Below, piece by piece: positions 33,471 to 44,641 of a DNA stretch of 64,000 bases. Position 1 is the stretch's first letter. Each line of letters starts with the position of its first letter. The notes beneath the pieces are model-generated. The model ran no database searches. It was not told the DNA's origin and worked only from the letters and a program-made list of their open reading frames with translations. This stretch comes from Synechococcus sp. RS9916. Lineage in GTDB: Bacteria > Cyanobacteriota > Cyanobacteriia > PCC-6307 > Cyanobiaceae. The position numbers and the translations under genes were made by a program. Where the stretch lies: NCBI RefSeq assembly GCF_000153825.1, contig NZ_DS022299.1, forward strand, positions 1,886,869 through 1,950,868. Direction: 5' to 3'.

Positions 33471-35450
33471 ATGACCACCAGTACTGCCCCCACCGAAGTC
33501 TTCGACGTGATCGTCGTGGGGGGCGGTCATGCCGGCTGTGAAGCGGCCATCACCGCCGCCAGACTGGGCCTAAACACGGCACTGTTCACGCTCAATCTCG
33601 ACCGGATCGCCTGGCAGCCCTGCAACCCCGCCGTCGGCGGACCAGCCAAAAGCCAGCTGGTGCATGAAGTGGATGCCTTAGGCGGAGTGATTGGCCGCCT
33701 GGCCGATGCCACCGCCATCCAGAAACGGATCCTCAACGCCAGCCGCGGCCCAGCCGTGTGGGCGTTGCGCGCTCAGACCGACAAACGGCAGTACTCCCGC
33801 CAGATGCTGCAGCTGCTGCAGCACACCCCCAACCTGGCTCTGCGGGAAGCGATGGTGACGGGGCTGGAGATCGACGGCGATCCCAGCGGTGGCGGTGAAC
33901 AGTGGGATCCCAGCCAAGGGCCCGCCGCCCGCATCACCGGCGTGCGCACCTACTTCGGCAGCGTCTACGGCGCTAAAGCGGTTGTGCTCACCGCTGGCAC
34001 CTTTCTTGGGGGCCGCATCTGGGTCGGCCACCAGTCCATGGCAGCGGGCCGCGCGGGCGAACAGGCTGCCGAAGGCCTCACCGAAGCACTCCAGCAGCTG
34101 GGCTTCCAGACCGATCGGCTCAAAACCGGCACCCCGGCGCGGGTGGACCGGCGCAGCATTGCTCTCGATCTGCTGGAGGAGCAACCCAGCGACGCCGCCG
34201 ATCGCTTCTTCTCCTTCGATCCAGCCGCCTGGGCCAGCGGGGAGCAGATGAGCTGCCACATCACCCGCACCACGGCCGCCACCCACCAACTGATTCGCGA
34301 CAACCTCCACCTCACCGCGATTTATGGCGGGGTGATCGACAGCAAAGGGCCGCGCTACTGCCCCTCGATCGAAGACAAGATCGTGCGCTTTGCCGACAAG
34401 GACAGCCACCAGATCTTCCTGGAACCGGAAGGTCGGGACACCCCTGAGATCTACGTGCAGGGGTTCTCGACAGGACTACCCGAACCGATCCAACTGCAGC
34501 TGTTGCGCAGCCTGCCGGGTCTTGAAAAAGCAGTGATGCTGCGGCCCGCCTACTCGGTCGATTACGACTACTTGCCCGCCACCCAGCTGCTGCCCTCGCT
34601 GGAGACCAAGCGGGTGGAAGGGCTGTTCAGCGCCGGCCAACTCAACGGCACCACGGGCTACGAAGAAGCTGCAGCCCAGGGCCTCGTGGCCGGACTGAAT
34701 GCAGCACGCCGCATCCGGGGCCAGGACGCGGTGCACTTCCCACGCCAGGGCAGCTACATCGGCACGATGATCGACGATCTGGTGAGCAAGGATCTGCGCG
34801 AGCCCTACCGGGTGCTCACCAGCCGCAGCGAATACCGCCTGGTGTTGCGGGGCGATAACGCCGACCGACGACTGACGCCCCTGGGGCGAGAGCTGGGGCT
34901 GATCGACGACCGCCGCTGGCAGTTGTTTGAGGAGAAGCTCAGCGCCATGGAGGCCGAGAAAAAGCGCCTGGAAACGCAACGACTGAAGGTGAGCGATCCC
35001 GTCGCACCAGCGGTGGAAGCGGAAACAGGCGCACCGATCAAGGGCTCCATCACCCTGGCCGACCTGCTGCGCCGGCCGGGCATGCATGCTGCCGATCTGG
35101 TGCGCCACGGCCTGGCCGATGCCGATCTGCCGCTTCAAGTGCGCGAAGGAGCGGAAATCGACATCAAATACAGCGGCTACCTGCAACGCCAACAACAGCA
35201 AATTGATCAGGTGAAACGCCAGGGCCAGCGCAAATTGCCGGAGACCATCGACTACAGCGGAATCGGAACGCTCTCGCGCGAAGCACGAGAGAAGCTCTCT
35301 GCCGTGCGACCGCTGACCCTGGGTCAGGCCAGCCAGATCCCCGGGGTCAGCCAAGCGGATCTCACAGCCCTCTTGATGTGGCTTGAACTGCAGCAACGCC
35401 GCAGCACCACCACCAGCGCAGACCTCGCCCCCACCGCCAACTCTCGATAG
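33471..35450 (+). CDS. mnmG: tRNA uridine-5-carboxymethylaminomethyl modification protein MnmG (GidA)
   Basis: 659 residues, the usual length for the family. With MnmE, MnmG builds the cmnm5 group on the wobble uridine of several tRNAs, using FAD, NADH and methylene-tetrahydrofolate. Visible marks are the N-terminal FAD-binding loop [12 protein letters not shown] (residues 15-26), the [10 protein letters not shown] motif (51-60), and the signature [20 protein letters not shown]. The C-terminus is helical and contains [14 protein letters not shown], as in the family's MnmE-binding region. The ATG at 33471 directly follows GGAGGA. To my knowledge dnaB and mnmG are normally close neighbours in marine picocyanobacteria; here the second giant gene separates them. 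Confidence 0.97.
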   Translation: MTTSTAPTEVFDVIVVGGGHAGCEAAITAARLGLNTALFTLNLDRIAWQPCNPAVGGPAKSQLVHEVDALGGVIGRLADATAIQKRILNASRGPAVWALRAQTDKRQYSRQMLQLLQHTPNLALREAMVTGLEIDGDPSGGGEQWDPSQGPAARITGVRTYFGSVYGAKAVVLTAGTFLGGRIWVGHQSMAAGRAGEQAAEGLTEALQQLGFQTDRLKTGTPARVDRRSIALDLLEEQPSDAADRFFSFDPAAWASGEQMSCHITRTTAATHQLIRDNLHLTAIYGGVIDSKGPRYCPSIEDKIVRFADKDSHQIFLEPEGRDTPEIYVQGFSTGLPEPIQLQLLRSLPGLEKAVMLRPAYSVDYDYLPATQLLPSLETKRVEGLFSAGQLNGTTGYEEAAAQGLVAGLNAARRIRGQDAVHFPRQGSYIGTMIDDLVSKDLREPYRVLTSRSEYRLVLRGDNADRRLTPLGRELGLIDDRRWQLFEEKLSAMEAEKKRLETQRLKVSDPVAPAVEAETGAPIKGSITLADLLRRPGMHAADLVRHGLADADLPLQVREGAEIDIKYSGYLQRQQQQIDQVKRQGQRKLPETIDYSGIGTLSREAREKLSAVRPLTLGQASQIPGVSQADLTALLMWLELQQRRSTTTSADLAPTANSR

Positions 35451-35475
35451 CGTTGAGGCCTCGGCTGACGCTGCG

Positions 35476-36189
35476 ATGCCCTCCCGTCTCTCTCGATCCA
35501 GGGCCTTCTGGAATCTGCGCGCCGAACAGGTGATGGATCAGGTGTTCAGCCAAGGGGACACCACCCTGCAGGCGCTGCCATCGGTGCTGGGTCGCAGTGC
35601 AGCGCACAACGCCAAGGACCAGCGCGAGCATCGCCCTCAGCGGCCCTGGATGATCGCCAGCTCAGTGGTGGCTGTGCTGGGGATCGGCACCAGCCTCTGG
35701 CTCGCTCACAACTGGCGCCGTTCCGTGCAAGCCCTCAATCGCGAACGCGACCTGCAAATGGTCGAACGGCTGCGGCGCATGCCCGTCGCGGCCACCACAG
35801 ACCCCACTGCCGCAGCAACCGAGCCCAGGCCAACCAACGACACAGCCACCGACGCCGCGGCCACCAACGCGGGCGTCGCCGTTGATGCCAATCCAGCGCT
35901 GGAACCCCTCACCCTGCCGCTCGCGGGGCCGCTGCCCCTGGCCGACACCAGCCTCAGCGACGAAGCGATCGCAGCATCCCTTCCCGCTGAACCGCTGCTG
36001 GTGGGGGTGGTCCACGCCGGCGGGGGCCAAGGCTCCGCCATCTTTCAGCTGGATCAGCTCTCTCTTTCTGCCGCCCCCGGGGAAGCGATCGGCAACAGCG
36101 GCTGGCGCTTGAAAACCGTGCAAGCCAACGGTGCCGTGATCGAACGTGAGGGCGTGGAACGCAGCCTCAGCGTGGGAGGAGCGTTCTGA
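35476..36189 (+). CDS. Conserved hypothetical protein with one membrane segment
   Basis: 237 residues from the ATG at 35476 (MPSRLSRSRAFWNL); an earlier in-frame start inside mnmG is unlikely because it reads through low-complexity Pro/Ala sequence. There is a single predicted transmembrane helix at about residues 58-76 (MIASSVVAVLGIGTSLWL), followed by a short coiled-coil-like stretch, an Ala/Thr/Pro-rich linker, and a small C-terminal domain (LLVGVVHAGGGQGSAIFQLD) ending in VEGVERSLSVGGAF-like strands. The layout suggests an inner-membrane-anchored protein with a periplasmic domain. It follows mnmG by 25 bp, so co-transcription is likely. I do not recognise the family. Confidence 0.75.
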   Translation: MPSRLSRSRAFWNLRAEQVMDQVFSQGDTTLQALPSVLGRSAAHNAKDQREHRPQRPWMIASSVVAVLGIGTSLWLAHNWRRSVQALNRERDLQMVERLRRMPVAATTDPTAAATEPRPTNDTATDAAATNAGVAVDANPALEPLTLPLAGPLPLADTSLSDEAIAASLPAEPLLVGVVHAGGGQGSAIFQLDQLSLSAAPGEAIGNSGWRLKTVQANGAVIEREGVERSLSVGGAF

Positions 36190-36248
36190 GCCCATCGACT
36201 GCCCTATTCCCATCGCCCACGCCCCTCTGGCAAGCCGCCACCACCGCG

Positions 36249-36797
36249 GTGCTGCGGGGTGAAGGGCCGAGCCCACTGCCCGGGCCATGGCGCCTGATGC
36301 TGCTGGGGGACGGAAGTCCCACCCGCCACCTACGCCTGCTTACCGGCCATCCCGTTGCGGTGCGTCTGGTGGCGATGGAAGCAGAACCCGAACCGCCAGG
36401 CCAAACCCCCTCCCAACTGCCCCGCGAAGTGCGCGAGCTGGAACCACCCCTGCTGCGGCGCCAGGTGTGGCTCGACTGTGGCGGCGAGACCCTGGCCTGG
36501 GCGGAAAGCTGGTGGAACCAAACCGAAGCCGAACAGCACCTGCGCGATCGCAACCTGCCCATCTGGCTCAGCCTCACCCAAGGACGGTCTGAACTGTTCC
36601 GCGAGGTGGATGGCCTGGCCTTGGTGAACAGCACCTGGTTGGAAGAGGGATTTGGGACGCAGGGGCCGTTCTGGAGTCGCCACTACCGCTTTTTCCGCCA
36701 GGGACGGGAACTCACGGTGATCCGCGAAGTGTTCAGCCCAAGCCTGGAGCAATGGCTGGGACCCGCACCACGCCAGCCGCTTCACTCCCCTTCATGA
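36249..36797 (+). CDS. Chorismate lyase-like protein
   Basis: 182 residues from GTG at 36249. It resembles the cyanobacterial chorismate lyase family (UbiC/DUF98), which converts chorismate to 4-hydroxybenzoate and pyruvate, the ring precursor for plastoquinone. Recognisable parts are WRLMLLGDGSPTRHLRLL near the N-terminus, VRELEPPLLRRQVWL, and SRHYRFFRQGRELTVIREVF near the end. The frame is open upstream to about 36186 (SPSTALFPSPTPLWQAATTA), and this reads like part of the protein, so the real start may be a weak initiator overlapping the end of the preceding gene. Symbol withheld because the assignment is by resemblance. Confidence 0.75.
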   Translation: MLRGEGPSPLPGPWRLMLLGDGSPTRHLRLLTGHPVAVRLVAMEAEPEPPGQTPSQLPREVRELEPPLLRRQVWLDCGGETLAWAESWWNQTEAEQHLRDRNLPIWLSLTQGRSELFREVDGLALVNSTWLEEGFGTQGPFWSRHYRFFRQGRELTVIREVFSPSLEQWLGPAPRQPLHSPS

Positions 36798-36887
36798 ACC
36801 AAGGCAGCGCTTTATCGCGATTTGCTCTTGACAAGTTGACGCCTTATGTGCTGGGTGGATCATTGGTGCAATCCATCGGCACCCCCC

Positions 36888-37313
36888 ATGGCAACCCCCA
36901 CCTGGCTGAGCCTCACCGATCTGGGGCAGTTGTTTGGCATCTCCTCCACCCACTGCGGACGTGCCCTCGACCGCATCGGATGGCGTGACCGCCATGGACG
37001 CCCTACCGCGATCGCGGTGGACGCCGGAGCCGCCAACAGCAGCGGGTCGAGCGTTCAGCCCCGCACCGCTGTGTGGAACAGCAAGGTGTGCTCAAACTTG
37101 CTCCAAAGCCAGGGCTACAAACGCATCACCCGGGCGCAGCATGTGAAGCAATGGGTGGCCTTGCTCGAGGCCCTGAGCGAGGGGTCGGCCGCGATCACCA
37201 CCACCCCGGAACAGATGGCGGAAGAGCTGCCCGCGGAACTGGTGGCCGATGTGAATGCCCAACTCAGCAGCCGTGGCTGCCGCTTTCAGGCCACCTCGAA
37301 GCCCGCAGCCTGA
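36888..37313 (+). CDS. Conserved hypothetical protein
   Basis: 141 residues from ATG 36888 (MATPTWLSLTDLGQLFGISS). The N-terminal part looks like a helix-turn-helix-type module (LTDLGQLFGISSTHCGRALD, then GWRDRHGRPTAIAVDAG), as in small cyanobacterial proteins that read a sequence and set an identity, but I cannot place it in a family. The C-terminal half is helical and acidic (VKQWVALLEALSEG, PEQMAEELPAELVADVNAQL). A longer start at 36846 is open but adds a Cys/Trp-rich stretch that looks non-coding. It ends 18 bp before the convergent gene on the minus strand. Confidence 0.6.
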   Translation: MATPTWLSLTDLGQLFGISSTHCGRALDRIGWRDRHGRPTAIAVDAGAANSSGSSVQPRTAVWNSKVCSNLLQSQGYKRITRAQHVKQWVALLEALSEGSAAITTTPEQMAEELPAELVADVNAQLSSRGCRFQATSKPAA

Positions 37314-37331
37314 ACAACCCCAGGTTTGCGG

Positions 37332-37988
37332 TCAGACGCGGCGTCGACTGGAACGTGGCAGAGGACGTCGCCCGCCGGTCGGCTGCGGGTTGGAGGCAGG
37401 CGCAGCCGATCCACGCGCACTCTTGGGCTGAGGCTTGGCTGACTCCGGCGAGCGCTGCCAACGATCCAGACGGAAGCTGTCGTCGTCGGGCCAACCCTCA
37501 TCATCCACGGGCCCATCAACTGGCGGCGGCGATGCCTGCACCGGCGGCACCCAAGGGCGCTGCTGCGGCTCTGCCGGACGGATCAAGGGCGGCTGGCGAC
37601 GGGAGATGGCCTCCAAAGGCCGCTTGGCTGATTGTGCTACCGGACGACCGACAGATACCTCCTGCGGAGACGAGAACTGCGTTCGCATCGACTCGCGCGG
37701 CCGCATCGCCTGGGGTGACCGTGGCGAGTCCCAGGACCCGCCCCAGTCGTCGTCCTCATCCAGCAACCAATCAATCTTGTCGCCCACCCAGCGACCGACG
37801 GCATCGAGGCTGGCGGCAGTTGAACGGCTGCCGCCACGACCGGCTGAGCTCCGGCTGCCAGGACGCGTCCCCGCCACACCATCCACAAGCTGACGGCCGG
37901 TTTCCAGCCACTGATCCAAGCGCCGATCGAGCGGATCATCAGACCGCTGCCGCGAACGGCGCGGGTAGGGCTCACGACGGGACTCCAT
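37332..37988 (-). CDS. Conserved hypothetical, Arg/Pro-rich
   Basis: 218 residues from the ATG at 37988 (MESRREPYPRRSRQRSDDPL). The ordered core appears to be residues 15-85 (LDRRLDQWLETGRQLVDGVA and GRWVGDKIDWLLDEDDDW). The rest is low-complexity, rich in Pro, Arg and Ser, probably disordered and basic at the end. No enzyme motif is visible. I associate this arrangement with small uncharacterised proteins of marine Synechococcus. It is transcribed away from the SprT-like gene, with about 107 bp between. Confidence 0.6.
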   Translation of the reverse strand: MESRREPYPRRSRQRSDDPLDRRLDQWLETGRQLVDGVAGTRPGSRSSAGRGGSRSTAASLDAVGRWVGDKIDWLLDEDDDWGGSWDSPRSPQAMRPRESMRTQFSSPQEVSVGRPVAQSAKRPLEAISRRQPPLIRPAEPQQRPWVPPVQASPPPVDGPVDDEGWPDDDSFRLDRWQRSPESAKPQPKSARGSAAPASNPQPTGGRRPLPRSSRRRV

Positions 37989-38095
37989 ACCCAAGACGTT
38001 ACCGACGACGGCGTGCCAGCCAACGCTCCCGGCGGCAGCCAATCAACGCAATCGAGAGGCCACACACCTCAAGCACCAGCAGGAATTGATCGATC

Positions 38096-38683
38096 TCAAG
38101 CATCACTGTCGCGGGAGCGCCCGGAAGACGCCGCTGGAACGGCAAGGGCAATGGGCTCAAAGCGCAGCAAACAGCTGGCATGCCACTGCCCGCCATGGTG
38201 CCGGTCACAGCAGGGCCGGCAAGCGGCATGACGCACTCTGCGGCGATAAGGCGCCTGACGGCCGCAAAGCGGACACACCGCCATCCAGCGCGCCGGTGTT
38301 GCCGGCACTGGAAAACGGTGGCGAATGCTCACTTCAAACCCACTCTGGGAGCGGTTGATCAAGGCCATGCGAGCCCGGAACTGAGGTCCATGGCTTTCCT
38401 GCACCCTCAGCACCAGATCCACCCAGGCATGAATCATCTCGTGGCAGAGGGTGCTCTCCATCGCCGAGCGAGGCAAGGGATCCAGCAGCGGACGCGACAG
38501 CACGATCTCCCGACCCAGAGGCGGTGCCACCCCTGGCCCCCGCCGGTACATCCCCGCTGTGCGACGCATGCGGCCATCACTCCAACGCACAGCCACCAGC
38601 GGCTGCGTTCCCTTCACCAAAGCACCATCAAAGTGCTCCCGATTGAGCCGATGAAACAGGGGCAGCAACGGCTCCAGGGGCAT
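38096..38683 (-). CDS. SprT-like zinc metalloprotease domain protein
   Basis: 195 residues from ATG 38683 (MPLEPLLPLFHRLNREHFDG); a start at 38740 is also open. It carries the zincin motif STLCHEMIHAW (HExxH), then ESHGPQFRARM, and a C-terminal four-cysteine zinc ribbon (CPLCG ... CRPCC). This is the layout of the SprT family, related to the eukaryotic DNA-protein crosslink protease Spartan. The bacterial role is not settled. The C-terminal tail (ALAVPAASSGRSRDSDA) is poorly ordered. Confidence 0.85.
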   Translation of the reverse strand: MPLEPLLPLFHRLNREHFDGALVKGTQPLVAVRWSDGRMRRTAGMYRRGPGVAPPLGREIVLSRPLLDPLPRSAMESTLCHEMIHAWVDLVLRVQESHGPQFRARMALINRSQSGFEVSIRHRFPVPATPARWMAVCPLCGRQAPYRRRVRHAACRPCCDRHHGGQWHASCLLRFEPIALAVPAASSGRSRDSDA

Positions 38684-38767
38684 GGATGTGAATGAAACGG
38701 TGCGGAGATCCAACCCGCGCAGTCTGACCGTCACGGGCAACCGTCAGTCAGACTCGACCCCATTCAG

Positions 38768-41300
<2,533 letters not shown>

Positions 41301-41315
41301 ACGACCTGAGGACCA

Positions 41316-42431
41316 ATGCACAGCCTATTGCGGCGTGCCTTCGACAACCTCTCCGGTGAGTGGCAGGTGAACCTGGAGAACCGGGTTCCACGCAACGAGC
41401 TCTACAAAGCGCGAATCGCCTCGTCCAAACCCTCTCTGGGGTTCTTCTTGCTGCTGATCTGTTCAGCAGTGATCGCCACCCTGGGCCTGATCTCCAACAG
41501 CACTGCCGTCGTGATCGGCGCCATGATCGTGGCGCCGTTGATGGATCCGATCCTCAGCCTTGCCTTCGGGCTCAGCATTGCGGACAACCGACTGGTGAAA
41601 CGGTCGGCGATCACCGTGCTGATCGGCATCGCCACGGTGGTGGGCACCGCCTGGATTCTGGCCTCATTGTTCGGAGCCAGTGAGGTGAACCGGGAGATGA
41701 CGGCCCGCACAGCCCCGAACCTGATCGACCTGGTGATCGCCGTGGCAGCGGCCGTGGCCGGAGCCTTCACCATCACCCGCGATCGCCTGTCCAACTCGAT
41801 CGCTGGGGTGGCCATCGCCGTGGCCTTGGTGCCTCCTCTTTGCGTGTCAGGCATTGGACTCAGCCTCGGCACCGACCTGGTGGCCGTGTTCGGTCGCGGC
41901 ACGGTGACCGGCCTCACCAATCAGGTAGCGGAAGGATCCTTTCTGCTGTTTCTCGCCAACCTGATCGGCATCACCGTGGCCAGCCTGGTGGTGTTCATGG
42001 TGCAGGGCTACGGGAGTTTGCGCAAAGCCTGGAGGCATCTCCTGGTCTGGCTGGGGCTGTTAGGGCTGCTCTGCATTCCGTTGTCGTCTGCGCTGCACGA
42101 TTTCTCCGCACGGCAACAGATCAACAGCCAATTTGCCCGCTTCCGTGCCGGCCTCGTCCAACAAGGTCAACGGTCAGGCACGAACCCTGAGTACTTGCAG
42201 CGGATCAAATTGCTCTACAGCAATGTGCGGGTCGCCAACAACTCCGCCAACATCGACATCGTGCTGAATGTGCCGCAAAAACTGGTCGGCAAAATCGGTC
42301 TTGCCGACGTGCAGCGCAACATGCGCGAACGCGCCAAGAACGATTACGGCATTAAAGAGGTGGAGATCAACATCAGTGTCATCCCCACCCAGATCCTGCG
42401 CTACAACCCCAAAACCATCCCCGCCTCCTGA
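41316..42431 (+). CDS. DUF389 family integral membrane protein
   Basis: 371 residues, fitting the DUF389/TIGR00341-type cyanobacterial family. Six or so hydrophobic segments fill residues 30-240 (GFFLLLICSAVIATLGLISN, VIGAMIVAPLMDPILSLAFG, VAAAVAGAFT, GVAIAVALVPPLCVSGIGLS). The motif SAVVIGAMIVAPLMxPI is characteristic. The soluble C-terminal part (NVRVANNSANIDIVLNVPQK) is periplasmic or cytoplasmic and has no known function. TGAGGA precedes the ATG by a short gap, and it follows ligA by 15 bp. The role is unknown; the family is probably a transporter-like or stress-related protein. Confidence 0.85.
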   Translation: MHSLLRRAFDNLSGEWQVNLENRVPRNELYKARIASSKPSLGFFLLLICSAVIATLGLISNSTAVVIGAMIVAPLMDPILSLAFGLSIADNRLVKRSAITVLIGIATVVGTAWILASLFGASEVNREMTARTAPNLIDLVIAVAAAVAGAFTITRDRLSNSIAGVAIAVALVPPLCVSGIGLSLGTDLVAVFGRGTVTGLTNQVAEGSFLLFLANLIGITVASLVVFMVQGYGSLRKAWRHLLVWLGLLGLLCIPLSSALHDFSARQQINSQFARFRAGLVQQGQRSGTNPEYLQRIKLLYSNVRVANNSANIDIVLNVPQKLVGKIGLADVQRNMRERAKNDYGIKEVEINISVIPTQILRYNPKTIPAS

Positions 42432-42441
42432 ACACAGCGCC

Positions 42442-42606
42442 ATGGGTCAGCCCTCCGTGCATCGCTGGATCAAAACCGACTGCGGTCGGGCCAAATACGC
42501 CGAACTCGCCAACCGTCCAGGGCCGTTGGCCAAGCTGCGCCTGGGTTGGTTCGTGTTGATCGCCGCCCTTCGCGACGCCCAACTCCCCAACCCGGATCAA
42601 TCCTGA
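42442..42606 (+). CDS. Small hypothetical protein, 54 residues
   Basis: MGQPSVHRWIKTDCGRAKYA continues to a TGA at 42604. It starts 10 bp after the DUF389 gene and overlaps the 3' end of the convergent TVP38 gene by 10 bp. Basic N-terminal half, one hydrophobic stretch (LGWFVLIAAL). Plausible because of operon-like spacing and composition, but unproven. Confidence 0.5.
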   Translation: MGQPSVHRWIKTDCGRAKYAELANRPGPLAKLRLGWFVLIAALRDAQLPNPDQS

Positions 42607-43226
42607 AGGGCCGAGGAGTCCTCTTCAAGGGCCTTGCGAGCGGCCCGACCGACAAGCCACACCACGGCCACGGTGGCCACAACGCCCACAACCCGCAGGG
42701 TCCACGCGCCGGGTGACGCCTCTCCAGCCAGCACGTCGCCAAACCGCGCCACATCTCCAGCCAGGGCACCGAGGGCACAGAACAGCACCGTGCCAGGCAG
42801 GATTCCAATCAAACCAATGGTGTAGTCCCGCAGGCTCACATCACTGAGGCCATAGGCCAAGTTGAGCAGCGAAAACGGGAACGCCGGCGACAACCGCGTG
42901 AGCAGCACAAGCTTCAGCCCCTCACGGGTCACACCCCGCTCCACCGCCATCAACTTGGGGAAGCGCTCCAAGCGCTGCCGGGCCCAAGTGCGCAGCCAAT
43001 GGCGGCCGAGCAGAAACACCACCTCAGCGCCGAGACATGCGCCGATGAACACCACAACACTTCCCCACCATGTGCCATACAGCGCTCCAGCCAGCATCGA
43101 AGCCCAAACCCCGGGCAGCAGCAGGGTGACCCAGAGGCCATAGAGCGGGATGAACAGCAGCGCACCCACTGGAGAGCGCAACGCCTCCAGCCAAGGAGTG
43201 ATGGAAGCCAACACGTCAGTCAACAC
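42597..43226 (-). CDS. TVP38/TMEM64 (DedA-like) membrane protein
   Basis: 209 residues from GTG 43226 (VLTDVLASITPWLEALRSPV). The frame is open further upstream, but that sequence is Arg/Gly-rich and unlike the family. Five or six hydrophobic segments are visible, with the SNARE-associated/VTT family core GALYGTWWGSVVVFIGACLG, EVVFLLGRHWLRTWARQRLE, LLTRLSPAFPFSLLNLAYGL and GILPGTVLFCALGALAGD. The family is implicated in membrane lipid or ion homeostasis. The C-terminal end is a last helix (VVGVVATVAVVWLVGRAARK). It is divergent from the solute-binding gene, with about 140 bp between the two starts. Confidence 0.85.
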   Translation of the reverse strand: MLTDVLASITPWLEALRSPVGALLFIPLYGLWVTLLLPGVWASMLAGALYGTWWGSVVVFIGACLGAEVVFLLGRHWLRTWARQRLERFPKLMAVERGVTREGLKLVLLTRLSPAFPFSLLNLAYGLSDVSLRDYTIGLIGILPGTVLFCALGALAGDVARFGDVLAGEASPGAWTLRVVGVVATVAVVWLVGRAARKALEEDSSALQD

Positions 43227-43366
43227 CGCGCAACGAATGCCAAAGCCATGCTGACCGATCCCTGCAGACGAACGGCGTTGACCCGAAAAGGGCACGCTTT
43301 CTAACCAGCTCCTGCCAGATCCGCAAGACCTGGCAACACTGCAATCAACCCCTGTCGCTGGCCCCA

Positions 43367-44641
43367 ATGGCCACCGCCTATCGCCCCCGGCAGCGTTTGG
43401 CCCTAATCGGCCTGATCTGCGCACTCCTGGCAGGCTGCAGCCAGGGCAGTTCTTCGCTGCCCAGAGTGCTGCGCATTGCCAAATCCTCCACCGATCCGGG
43501 CGGGCTGGACGTGGAAGCCTCCGTGCGAGATCGGCGTGTGGTCAAAGATGTGCAGGAGCTGCTGCAGGACTTTGACCCCGGACTGCGGCTTCACCCCACC
43601 AGCTATTCGGAGCTCAATCTGGTGAGGGAAATCGATCGCCAAACCTCCAGCGGTCTCGGTCCCGATCTGATCATCACCAACGGCAACACCGCCTTAGCGC
43701 TGCAAGAGCAAGAGCTCACCCAGCCGGTGCCGCTGACGCCAGAGGAACGCTCCCGCATTTCCCCCATGGCTCTTCAACGGGTCACCGGAGCCAACGGGGC
43801 GATCGCCGGAGTACCGATCGGCCAGTACGTGCAGCTGGCTTGCTACGACAAACGGAGGCTGCCCAAACCGCCGGAAACCCTCAGGGCCTTAGCCCAGGCC
43901 AGCGGCAAAGGGAAGATCTTCGGCTTTGCCCTGCATCTGGAAGATCTCTACTGGACCCTGGGGGGATTCCAAGCCACACCAGCTCTACAGGCGGCCCTCA
44001 ACGATGAGGCCGCCAGTACCCAGGACAACAGCCGACTCGTCGCCTGGCTGAACTGGCTGCAAAACGCCAGCTTTCAGCAGAACGTGTTGTTTCTGAGCAA
44101 TCAGGTCGTCCTGGGCGAGCAGCTGATCCAGGGACAACTCGACTGGATTACCTGCTGGAGTTCCCAACTGCCCAAACTGCGCGGCGCCCTCAACGAGCAT
44201 CTTGGCGTCACCATCCTGCCCAAAGGACCGATGGGCCAAGCCAGTCCGATCACACGTCTGCAGGTGTGGGCGCTGGGGCGTAATTCCAGCCGCAGGCAGC
44301 GGAGCGACAGTCTGAAATTGCTCGGCTTCATGGTGGAGCCCTGGACGCAAAAGACCCTCGCCCTCAACTACCGCACCTCCTTTCCTGTGAATCCCCAGGT
44401 GGCTCCCATCGTGCAACGGCAACTGGCTTTTGAACGGAACGTGACCGACGAACACCTGGAACTGGGGCTCAGCGACAAACCAAGCACCCGCTACGCCAAC
44501 GCAGTGCTGGCAGCCGTGAGCACCAATCCGCAGCGCATGGCCGATGTCAACGGCGTGCTCAGCAGCGTGGTGTTCGGCACCCGCACCCCGAAGGAAGCGA
44601 CGAGCGCCTTGCAAAACACCCTCCGCGGAGAGCAACCGTGA
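43367..44641 (+). CDS. Extracellular solute-binding lipoprotein
   Basis: 424 residues. The signal peptide ends in a lipobox (LALIGLICALLAGCSQ), so the mature protein should be lipid-anchored at Cys24. The body resembles family 1 solute-binding proteins of ABC importers, which bind sugars or similar solutes (DLIITNGNTALALQEQELTQ, VPIGQYVQLACYDKRRLPKP, GKGKIFGFALHLEDLYWTLG). No ABC permease or ATPase lies beside it. Instead its stop overlaps the GTG start of an MscS channel by four bases. The ligand cannot be read from sequence. Confidence 0.85.
   Translation: MATAYRPRQRLALIGLICALLAGCSQGSSSLPRVLRIAKSSTDPGGLDVEASVRDRRVVKDVQELLQDFDPGLRLHPTSYSELNLVREIDRQTSSGLGPDLIITNGNTALALQEQELTQPVPLTPEERSRISPMALQRVTGANGAIAGVPIGQYVQLACYDKRRLPKPPETLRALAQASGKGKIFGFALHLEDLYWTLGGFQATPALQAALNDEAASTQDNSRLVAWLNWLQNASFQQNVLFLSNQVVLGEQLIQGQLDWITCWSSQLPKLRGALNEHLGVTILPKGPMGQASPITRLQVWALGRNSSRRQRSDSLKLLGFMVEPWTQKTLALNYRTSFPVNPQVAPIVQRQLAFERNVTDEHLELGLSDKPSTRYANAVLAAVSTNPQRMADVNGVLSSVVFGTRTPKEATSALQNTLRGEQP

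Noticed and set aside
33678-35396. Two long minus-strand frames inside mnmG
   Set aside because: The plus strand encodes clear MnmG; antisense frames are common at high GC.
36828-36841. TTGACA and TTGACG as -35 boxes before the gene at 36888
   Set aside because: No matching -10 at 16-18 bp spacing.
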